From NCBI RefSeq assembly GCF_010093025.1, contig NZ_CP048114.1, positions 248,001 through 312,000 of the forward strand: a stretch of 64,000 nt of DNA. Direction: 5' to 3'. Shown one piece after another: positions 18,784 through 26,506 of the stretch; positions within the stretch are counted from its first letter, which is position 1; each line of letters opens with the position of its first letter. The DNA is from Edaphobacter sp. 12200R-103 (GTDB lineage: Bacteria; Acidobacteriota; Terriglobia; Terriglobales; Acidobacteriaceae). Below the pieces are notes generated by a model. It was not told the DNA's origin, did no database searches, and saw only the letters and a program-made list of their open reading frames with translations. Made by a program: the position numbers and the translations under genes.

Positions 18784-21293
18784 TGCCCACGTCGCTCTAT
18801 AAACTCGATGCGCGGACCGAACCTGCAAGAGGTGTCGCCCTCTTTCACTCTGCAGATCGGCTCCTTCGTATCGAGTTTTTTACGTCGGCGATCGCACGTA
18901 TCACCTTTACTGCAGAGCGTAGCTTTCGACCGGCGAGAAGCTCGATCGTAATCGGAACGAAAGAGGAAGTGCCACTTGCTCTGAGCGAGACGACGGACAG
19001 CTACATTCTTAAGTCGCCTGCTCTCCAGGTCGTAGTGCGCAAAGCAACGGGTGCGCTCTGCTATCTTGATGCCGATGGAATGCTGCTGATGCAAGAGCCT
19101 GCGCGCGGTGGAAAGGAGCTTACTTCGAGGACTGTATATCGCCACATCTTTGATGCGGCTGTAAGTGTCGAGCAGGCCGAGAGTATTGACGGCGCGAGAG
19201 CATCCGTCAGAAGCGATCGCACGGAGTTCGAGCGCACTGCCTACGAAGCGAAGCTCGAATTTGTCTTTGAGAGAGATGAAGCTCTCTTCGGCCTTGGGTC
19301 ACATGAAGAAGGTTATGCGAACCTTCGAGGGCGGTCGCGCGAGCTGTATCAACAAAATATGAAGGCCGTTGTGCCTCACCTTGTTTCGACACGTGGCTAT
19401 GGTGTGCTTCTCGATTGCGCTTCGGCGATGACCTTCCACGACGATGCTCTGGGTTCCTACTGGTGGGCCGACTGCGTCGATGAGCTCGACTTCTATTTCA
19501 TCTATGGCGGAAGCTTCAACAATGTAATCCGTGGCTATAGGGAACTTACGGGTGCGACGCCACTGCCGCCCCGATGGGCCTTTGGCTATGTGCAGTCGAA
19601 AGAGCGATACGTTACGGCTAATGAGATGCTCGCTATTGTCGCTGAGTATCGGAGAAGGAAAATTCCTCTCGATGCCATCGTGCTCGACTGGAAGAGCTGG
19701 CCCAATGGAGAAGGATGGGGGCAGAAGTCATTTGATCCTGTGCGCTTTTCTGATCCTGATGACTTCATCCAAAAGCTGCACGATATGCATGCCCGTCTGA
19801 TGGTCTCTATCTGGCCCATCATGACTGGTGGATGCAGGGATCAGAGGGAGTTTGTTGAACGAGGACTGATGCTCGGAAACCAATCCACCTACAACGCGTT
19901 TCTTGCCGAAGCTCGCGAGCTTTATTGGGAGCAGGCATCCGGAGGCTTGTTTTCTCATGGGATCGACGCCTGGTGGTGCGACTGCACAGAGCCCTTTGAG
20001 GCGGATTGGTCAGGAGCGGTGAAGCCCGAACCGCATCGCCGGTTCGCCATCAATACTGAAGCATCGAAACTCTATCTGGATCCGGCCCGGATCAATGCCT
20101 ATTCGCTGGTTCATTCACAGGGAATCTATGAAGGCCAGCGTCGCAGCTCGCAGAAGCGCGTTCTAAACTTGACCCGCTCATCGTATGCCGGCCAGCATCG
20201 CTATGGCACCTTCACCTGGAACGGCGACGTCTGCGCAACGTGGGAGACGCTGCGTCGCTCGATTGCCGAGGGTGTCAATTTCTGCGCGACAGGCGAGCCA
20301 TATTGGACGGTGGATATCGGAGGTTTCTTCGTCGATAACAACCCGGAGCTGTGGTTCTGGCGCGGAGATTATCCCGACGGCTGCAGGGGACTGACGGAGA
20401 TGAACGCCCTTGAGCCCGATCCCCGTGATGCCGGCTCAAAGGATCTTGGCTTTTATGAGTTGTACACGCGCTGGCTGCAGTATGCGGTTTTTCTGCCGAT
20501 GTTTCGGTCGCATGGCACTGATGTCGCACGTGAAATCTGGCGATTTGGTGAAGAAGGAACGCCCTTCTATGATGCTATTGCGTCTGGCATTCGTCTGCGC
20601 TATCGGCTCCTGCCTTACATCTACTCTGTTGCTGCGGCGGTCACGTTTGACCATGCATCCATGGTGACGGCCCTCGCGCTTGCATTTCCCCAGGATGCCG
20701 CCACCTATCCCATTGCCGACCAGTATCTCTTTGGGCCATCCATTATGGTCTGTCCGGTGACTGCGCCAATGTACTACGGGCCGCAGTCCACTCCCATTTC
20801 GAACAGACCTCATTCACGAAGGGTGTACTTGCCCGCAGAGAGGCAGTGGTACAGCGCTGATGGCGAAGCAGTCTATGAGGGCGGCCAGACGATCGATGCC
20901 ACCGCTCCGCTGGAGACGATTCCATGGTTCATACCGGCCGGCACAATCCTGCCGATAGGGCCGGTAATGCAGTACGTCGATGAGATGCCGGTTGCTCCTC
21001 TTGAAGTTCGCATCTACCCGGGGGCAGATGCTGTCTTTACTCTGTACGAGGATGCTGGAGATGGCTACGGCTATGAAAGAGGCGAGTGGGCGCGCATACA
21101 AATCGCATGGAACGACGCTCGCGGTGAACTGATCTTCTCTTCCAGAGAGGGTACATTTCCCGGTCTGATTGCGGAGCGCGATTTTCAGATTGTCGTCTTC
21201 ACGCCAAAGAATCGTTGGCATCGCTCGATACGGTATGACGGAACGGAGCATTGCATCAGGCTCCGTGGAGAGGAGTTGGACTTTAATCAATGA
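18783..21293 (+). CDS. GH31 alpha-glycosidase, alpha-xylosidase-like
   Basis: An 836-residue GH31 enzyme without an obvious signal peptide. The catalytic nucleophile segment is DAWWCDCTEPFEADW (Asp near residue 399), and the barrel also shows LPPRWAFGYVQSKERY, DAIVLDWKSWPNGEGW and FLPMFRSHGTDVAREIW, followed by the C-terminal beta domains. GH31 enzymes act on alpha-glucosides, alpha-xylosides or alpha-galactosides; the HGTD...REIW segment is common among alpha-xylosidase-like members. The start shares one base with the symporter stop, and the stop overlaps the next start as ATGA. Cytoplasmic action on an imported oligosaccharide is inferred from the missing signal peptide. Confidence 0.8.
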   Translation: MPTSLYKLDARTEPARGVALFHSADRLLRIEFFTSAIARITFTAERSFRPARSSIVIGTKEEVPLALSETTDSYILKSPALQVVVRKATGALCYLDADGMLLMQEPARGGKELTSRTVYRHIFDAAVSVEQAESIDGARASVRSDRTEFERTAYEAKLEFVFERDEALFGLGSHEEGYANLRGRSRELYQQNMKAVVPHLVSTRGYGVLLDCASAMTFHDDALGSYWWADCVDELDFYFIYGGSFNNVIRGYRELTGATPLPPRWAFGYVQSKERYVTANEMLAIVAEYRRRKIPLDAIVLDWKSWPNGEGWGQKSFDPVRFSDPDDFIQKLHDMHARLMVSIWPIMTGGCRDQREFVERGLMLGNQSTYNAFLAEARELYWEQASGGLFSHGIDAWWCDCTEPFEADWSGAVKPEPHRRFAINTEASKLYLDPARINAYSLVHSQGIYEGQRRSSQKRVLNLTRSSYAGQHRYGTFTWNGDVCATWETLRRSIAEGVNFCATGEPYWTVDIGGFFVDNNPELWFWRGDYPDGCRGLTEMNALEPDPRDAGSKDLGFYELYTRWLQYAVFLPMFRSHGTDVAREIWRFGEEGTPFYDAIASGIRLRYRLLPYIYSVAAAVTFDHASMVTALALAFPQDAATYPIADQYLFGPSIMVCPVTAPMYYGPQSTPISNRPHSRRVYLPAERQWYSADGEAVYEGGQTIDATAPLETIPWFIPAGTILPIGPVMQYVDEMPVAPLEVRIYPGADAVFTLYEDAGDGYGYERGEWARIQIAWNDARGELIFSSREGTFPGLIAERDFQIVVFTPKNRWHRSIRYDGTEHCIRLRGEELDFNQ

Positions 21294-23374
21294 AGTCGAT
21301 GTATAGAAATCTTCTAGCTGCAAGCGGACTGCTTCTACTTTCTTGCCTTTCAGCGAACGCAGCGTCCGCAAAGAGAGACGTCGTTCTTATTACAGTGTCT
21401 CCCGGTGGCGATGACGCCGCATCGGGGGACGTCTCGCACCCGTTGCGCACGCTTGAGCGGGCGCAGCAGCTCGTCCGTGAGAAGAATCGTGATCGCGACG
21501 TTATTGTGCAGCTCGCGGATGGCATCTATCGACTCTCTCAGCCGCTGCGATTTACCGCCGCAGATGGAGGGCAGAATGGCCACACCGTCAGCTGGCAGGC
21601 AGAGGAAGGCGCTCACCCGGTATGGAGCGGCGCTGTACCCGTTGCAGGATGGCGCATCTGGGACCATGCGAAGGGTATTTATGTCGCGGATGTTCCTCGG
21701 GGACTCAATGCAAGACAGCTGTGGGTCAACGATCATTTGGCACCCATGGCGTCTGTTGAGATTCCGCGAAAAGATGTCATGTTCACTCGCGAAGGATTGA
21801 CGCTTAAGCGTGGCGCGTTGAGTCACGAGATTAAGGAAGCGCCTCACCTTGAGCTGAGAGCGACGGGTTTCTTCACTGGACGCATCTCGCCGGTCGAACG
21901 AGTTGAACAGGATAGACTCGTCATGCGCCAGCCAGCATGGGACAACAATCTATGGGGATACGACACGATCGAGAAGCCCTTTCATCCCGAGTTGTCGCAT
22001 CTCTATCTCGTAAATTCACTGGATCTTTTGACGAAACCCGGCCAGTGGTATCTCGACCCCGAAAAGGGAAGCTTGTATCTTCGCCCCGACCAGGGCGTGG
22101 ACCTTGCAAAGGCCGATGTTGAGCTGCCGCGCATCGCAGTTCTTCTCTCCATCGGCGATAGTCTTGATCGGCCGGTGCGCGATCTTACGTTTCGCCACAT
22201 CCGTTTCTCTCATACCACCTGGCTCGGTCCATCGGGGCCGGATGGATATGCCAGCCAGCAGAGTGGATCGTATCTGGCCGGGCATGCTCTCGCGTATCCG
22301 GAGGATCCTATTGCAACCTGCGCCCAAGGATGCCGCGCCTTCGAAAGTGTGCGCAATGAGTGGAGCCAGATACCCGCCTCCGTGCAGGTCAGCGCTTCAG
22401 AACGTATCGCCTTCGATCACGATGTCTTTGCACATCTTGGCCAGTATGCCCTGGGGATCGGGAATGACGCCGATGCAATGCTCTCCGGCACCGGTCTCGG
22501 CACGGGGGATATTACTGTAAGTGCGAATGTATTTACTGACTGCGCCGGTGGAGCGATCCTCGCGGGGGGCGTTCAGCGTGATGCCCATCACCCGCATGAT
22601 CCTCGTCAAATTAATCGCCAGCTCATCGTGCGAAACAATCGCATCCATGCTGTCAGCAGGGATTTCTTTGACCATTCCGCAATCCTCAGCACGTATGTGG
22701 AAGGAGCAGTCATCCTCCACAACGACATCTCCGATGTGCCCTATGACGCGATTGACATAGGGTACGGATGGGGAATGCATGATCCTAACGGGAATCCCAA
22801 CTATCGCGTCCGCATGCATGGATACGATTGGCCGCAGAATCTTGTCTACCGCACACCCACAACGCATCATGATGTCGTTGTGGCGGGCAATCGCATTCAC
22901 GATGCCAAGAAGTTCTTCCATGATGGCGGCGCGATCTACAATCTTTCAGCCAGTCCTGGAACCCTGATCACCGAAAATTACATCTTCGACAACCACGGAA
23001 AGATCGCACTTTATCTCGATGAGGGCTCACGATATATCACGGTGCGCAAGAATGTTGTTCAGGATCCTGACAGTGAGTGGCTAAACATCAATACCGTCCA
23101 CGCTGCCTATCCTTTGCGTATCTCGCCCGACAATACGGCAATCGACAACTGGCACGATGGGACAAAGATCGGTGGAATGTGGACAAATTATCAGAACGAT
23201 CTGATTCTCAACGATCATCTGGTTACGAATGGCAGCTGGCCTGAGGAGGCCACTGAGATCATGAAGGATGCTGGAATCGAACCAAAGGCGGGCCCCGTCG
23301 CCTACGGAGATGCGCAGCCCGATGCCACGGAACCTGTGGCCAGCTCTGCCCGAAGCTCGTCGTCGCACCATTAG
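21290..23374 (+). CDS. Secreted right-handed beta-helix enzyme, GH141-like
   Basis: A 694-residue exported protein with a signal peptide ending near LSANAASA. The start of the mature part, VSPGGDDAASGDVSHPLRTL followed by ERAQQLVRE, is typical of GH141-like and related parallel beta-helix proteins. Later it shows helix coils such as NVFTDCAGGAILAGGV, NRIHAVSRDFFDHSA and NDISDVPYDAIDIGYGWG. GH141 contains enzymes active on rhamnogalacturonan II fucosides and on xylan, which fits the locus; the activity here is not proven. Its ATG overlaps the GH31 stop (ATGA), so it is the third gene of a tight operon. Confidence 0.6.
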   Translation: MKSMYRNLLAASGLLLLSCLSANAASAKRDVVLITVSPGGDDAASGDVSHPLRTLERAQQLVREKNRDRDVIVQLADGIYRLSQPLRFTAADGGQNGHTVSWQAEEGAHPVWSGAVPVAGWRIWDHAKGIYVADVPRGLNARQLWVNDHLAPMASVEIPRKDVMFTREGLTLKRGALSHEIKEAPHLELRATGFFTGRISPVERVEQDRLVMRQPAWDNNLWGYDTIEKPFHPELSHLYLVNSLDLLTKPGQWYLDPEKGSLYLRPDQGVDLAKADVELPRIAVLLSIGDSLDRPVRDLTFRHIRFSHTTWLGPSGPDGYASQQSGSYLAGHALAYPEDPIATCAQGCRAFESVRNEWSQIPASVQVSASERIAFDHDVFAHLGQYALGIGNDADAMLSGTGLGTGDITVSANVFTDCAGGAILAGGVQRDAHHPHDPRQINRQLIVRNNRIHAVSRDFFDHSAILSTYVEGAVILHNDISDVPYDAIDIGYGWGMHDPNGNPNYRVRMHGYDWPQNLVYRTPTTHHDVVVAGNRIHDAKKFFHDGGAIYNLSASPGTLITENYIFDNHGKIALYLDEGSRYITVRKNVVQDPDSEWLNINTVHAAYPLRISPDNTAIDNWHDGTKIGGMWTNYQNDLILNDHLVTNGSWPEEATEIMKDAGIEPKAGPVAYGDAQPDATEPVASSARSSSSHH

Positions 23375-23411
23375 GCAATTTCATCCGCTATCAGGCACAG
23401 GAGCTGCAAAC

Positions 23412-24710
23412 GTGCATCGATCAAAGTCATCCACGCTCTCCGCAATTCGAAAAGCAGGCGTCGTCGTAGTTTGCTCACTGCTACTGGGCTCCACATCGTT
23501 CTCGGGGGCTCAGTCTCGAGGGCATGGAGTCAGCTCGAACCAGATCGACACCTGGCGCCACGAGATGCGAAGCGCTCTCTTCATCCCTGATCCACTACCG
23601 AAGACAGACCTCAAAACCTATGCGATCGAGGAAATCACTCCCGGTGTAACGATCGAGAAAGTAAGCTATCGCACTGCTTATGGCCTGCGCGTTCCGGCAG
23701 TGATCTATCGACCTACGCAGCGGCCTCGCGGGCGTATGCCGGGCCTCATCGTCGTCAATGGACATGGCGGTGACAAGGCAAGCTGGTACGCGTATTACAC
23801 GGGGGTACTCTATGCGAGGGCTGGCGCCGTTGTTCTGACCTACGATCCCATTGGAGAAGGGGAACGCAACGACGATCACAAGGACTTCGCCGGCGAACAC
23901 GATCGCATCATCACCTCACCGCCGAGCATGCCCGCACGCATGGGCGGGCAGATGATCACCGATGTGATGCAGGCTGTCAGTACATTGTCGGAGCGCCACG
24001 ATGTCGACTCTCACCGCATCGCTGTCCTCGGCTTCTCCATGGGGTCCTTCATCTCCTCTCTCGCTGGCGCTGCCGATCCTCGGGTTCATGCCTTGCTGCT
24101 GGTCGGAGGCGGCGATCTCGATGGACCAGGTGGCTACTGGGAGTCGAGCCACGCTGTCATGTGCCAGTCCGGCCCGTACAAGGCTCTCGCCTTTTTAGGA
24201 GACCGCCCTGCGGTGCTTTTTACGCTCAATGCCCGTCGGGGTGACACTTTTATCCTCAACGGAACCAATGACACTGTTGTCGATATTCCGCATCACGGCC
24301 CAGACTTTTTCGCAGATCTCCACAATCGGGTCATCGCTCTCAACGGCAGCCAACGCGGTGTATTTACAACCTATTTCGATCCTGGAGCAAGTCATCGACC
24401 CTCATGGATTATGCTCGTAGCTGCTCAGTGGCTCAACGCCGAACTCCACTTTCCCGATTGGCGTGGCCGCACGGTCGATGAGCTTCCAACGACCACTATC
24501 CGTGCATGGGCCGCAAAGGTCGGCTTTCCCCTGGGCAAGAGCAGTGGCCGCGAAGACCGGGACGCCGGCATTCGCGCCATCGATGCGGGAGTGCCTCTTT
24601 TTACCTCTGAACAGCTCGATGTGCTAAGCCCTTCTGAATGGCAGAAGGAGAAGAACGCCTTCATCTATTCGTCCTGGGTGAAGCAGGCGGTGGAGCAGGC
24701 ACCGCGATAG
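23412..24710 (+). CDS. Secreted alpha/beta hydrolase (esterase-like)
   Basis: A 432-residue alpha/beta-fold hydrolase with a signal peptide (RKAGVVVVCSLLLGSTSFSG). The nucleophile elbow GFSMGS is near residue 207, the oxyanion region PGLIVVNGHGGDKASW near 110, and the likely catalytic His in DPGASHRPSW near 326. It resembles acetyl-xylan-esterase or dienelactone-hydrolase-type proteins and may remove acetyl or methyl esters from the polysaccharide. I chose the GTG at 23412 because GGAG lies 8 bp upstream; the frame is open further up but runs into the beta-helix gene. It follows that gene by 37 bp on the same strand. Confidence 0.7.
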   Translation: MHRSKSSTLSAIRKAGVVVVCSLLLGSTSFSGAQSRGHGVSSNQIDTWRHEMRSALFIPDPLPKTDLKTYAIEEITPGVTIEKVSYRTAYGLRVPAVIYRPTQRPRGRMPGLIVVNGHGGDKASWYAYYTGVLYARAGAVVLTYDPIGEGERNDDHKDFAGEHDRIITSPPSMPARMGGQMITDVMQAVSTLSERHDVDSHRIAVLGFSMGSFISSLAGAADPRVHALLLVGGGDLDGPGGYWESSHAVMCQSGPYKALAFLGDRPAVLFTLNARRGDTFILNGTNDTVVDIPHHGPDFFADLHNRVIALNGSQRGVFTTYFDPGASHRPSWIMLVAAQWLNAELHFPDWRGRTVDELPTTTIRAWAAKVGFPLGKSSGREDRDAGIRAIDAGVPLFTSEQLDVLSPSEWQKEKNAFIYSSWVKQAVEQAPR

Positions 24711-24816
24711 TCTCCAATTAATTTCTAAATCTATAAACAATTTCCATTAATTATTGATGATTGTAGGTTTTATCTACTATAGTGGTGCAGGCTCGAAATG
24801 CCTCCTGAGTCTTCGT
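24711..24816 (+). promoter_or_regulatory. AT-rich promoter region before the GH63-like gene
   Basis: This 106-bp gap is strikingly AT-rich compared with the surrounding coding DNA. It contains TTGATG followed after 15 bp by TACTAT, a plausible but short-spaced sigma70 pair. The break in gene packing here suggests a separate transcription unit for the downstream genes. Confidence 0.35.
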
Positions 24817-26484
24817 ATGCACTCTCTTTCGCGTTTTGCAACGTGGTTCTCTCTCCCGGCGCTCCTTCTTGGAGCATTTGTTCTGCATGCTCAGGGCAGC
24901 GAGCGACAGCGCGCTCTGCTGAATCCCGAAAGCTATCATCACTACGTCGTCCAGTTCGAGGCAGATGAGCGCGCGGCTACCGGCAAGCTCTACAACGGAG
25001 AGCCGATGACGGTGGGTCGACAGCCTGAGGCGGCATGGCCATGGATGCAGCGCGAAATTCCCTGGTTCGACTCCTCCGACAAGGCCTTCGAGGAGATGTA
25101 CTACTTCCGCTGGTATGCCTGGAAGAAACATCTCGTCCGCGCTTCGAACGGCTACATCATCACTGAATGGCTTCCCAAACCGGAATTCAAGGATGGCAGC
25201 TTTGGAGCTCTTCCCGACGCTGCACCCTTTCACCTGGGCGAAGCCCGCTGGCTGCATGATCGCGCGATCGCAGAGGATGATGCGCGTTTCTGGTTCCGCC
25301 CCGATGTCGATATCCGTAAGTACTCCGATGCGATAGCGACGGCGGTTCGCGACGTCACACTCGCCAATGGCGACAGCCAGCTAGCGGTCAGCCTGCTACC
25401 GCAGATGATTCGCGTTTATCACGAGTGGGAGAGTACCCAGCAGGATGCAAACGGCCTTTTCTGGTCTATCGATACGCGCGATGCGATGGAAAAGAGCATT
25501 AGCGGAGACGGCTACCGGCCCACGCTGAACAGCTACATGGTCTCCGATGCCCGGGCGATTGCCGCTACCGCTCGCCTGGCTGGAGAAGAGCAGGTCGCAA
25601 AAGAGTTCGATGCAAAGGCCGAAAAACTGAACACACTTATCGAGACCGTTCTCTGGAACGCGAAGGATCAGTTCTACGAAGTAGTATCGCCGTCAAAAGA
25701 TTCCGGAATCCGTCAGCAGAAGAAATTCGTCGATCCCGGTACGACGATGAAGCTCTCGGGAGTGCGTGAGCTGATTGGGTATAACCCCTGGAACTTCAGC
25801 TCGCCCGCGCCGTCGCATGGTGTCGCGTGGAAACAGCTGTTTGATCCGCAGGGCTTCGACGGCAAATATGGGGCCACCACGGCGGAGCGGCGCAGTCCGC
25901 GTTTTCGTTTCGCCAGCTCCGATCAGTGCACCTGGAACGGTCCGGCATGGCCCTTCGCGATGACTCAGACCCTCAATGCTTTGGCTGCGTATGAGACCTC
26001 ACCCGGTCCTCATACCATTGGTCCTGATGACTACTACAAGCTCTTCAGCCGCTACGTCCTGGCACAACATTTCAAGCTGCCAGATGGCCGCCTGATCGAC
26101 TGGATAGACGAAGATTACGACGCCGACACCGATGAGTGGATCGCCAAGCGGATGCTGATCGAAAAGAACAAACAGATTGGACGCGGCAACTACTACAACC
26201 ACTCCGGTTTTGCCGATCCGCTCATCACAGGGCTGATCGGCTTAAGACCTCAGGCTGGCGACCGCGTTGTAGTTCGTCCGCTGGTATCTGCAGCAGCCTG
26301 GAGCTACTTTGCTATCGACCAGCTGCCCTATCACGGTCATCAGCTCACCATCGCCTGGGATAAGGACGGCAAACGCTATGGTCGAGGCAAAGGTATGTGG
26401 ATTGCCGTTGATGGCCGAGTTATCGCCAAGAGCCCACACCTCGGCCTGCTTGAGGCAGAGATGCCGAAATCAGCAGGCCACTAG
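24817..26484 (+). CDS. Secreted MGH1/GH63-like (alpha/alpha)6 glycoside hydrolase
   Basis: A 555-residue exported protein; the signal peptide MHSLSRFATWFSLPALLL runs to FVLHAQGS. Text typical of (alpha/alpha)6-barrel hydrolases of the mannosylglycerate-hydrolase/GH63 group is seen: FEEMYYFRWYAWKKHL, NSYMVSDARAIAATARLAG, ELIGYNPWNFSSPAPSH, CTWNGPAWPFAMTQTLNAL and YYNHSGFADPLITGLIGLRP. The natural substrate of this branch is often unknown. The start at 24817 is preferred to the longer frame from 24754 because the signal peptide then begins the protein. The next gene begins 22 bp later. Confidence 0.65.
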   Translation: MHSLSRFATWFSLPALLLGAFVLHAQGSERQRALLNPESYHHYVVQFEADERAATGKLYNGEPMTVGRQPEAAWPWMQREIPWFDSSDKAFEEMYYFRWYAWKKHLVRASNGYIITEWLPKPEFKDGSFGALPDAAPFHLGEARWLHDRAIAEDDARFWFRPDVDIRKYSDAIATAVRDVTLANGDSQLAVSLLPQMIRVYHEWESTQQDANGLFWSIDTRDAMEKSISGDGYRPTLNSYMVSDARAIAATARLAGEEQVAKEFDAKAEKLNTLIETVLWNAKDQFYEVVSPSKDSGIRQQKKFVDPGTTMKLSGVRELIGYNPWNFSSPAPSHGVAWKQLFDPQGFDGKYGATTAERRSPRFRFASSDQCTWNGPAWPFAMTQTLNALAAYETSPGPHTIGPDDYYKLFSRYVLAQHFKLPDGRLIDWIDEDYDADTDEWIAKRMLIEKNKQIGRGNYYNHSGFADPLITGLIGLRPQAGDRVVVRPLVSAAAWSYFAIDQLPYHGHQLTIAWDKDGKRYGRGKGMWIAVDGRVIAKSPHLGLLEAEMPKSAGH

Positions 26485-26506
26485 AACACTACGAAGGAGA
26501 AGAAGG

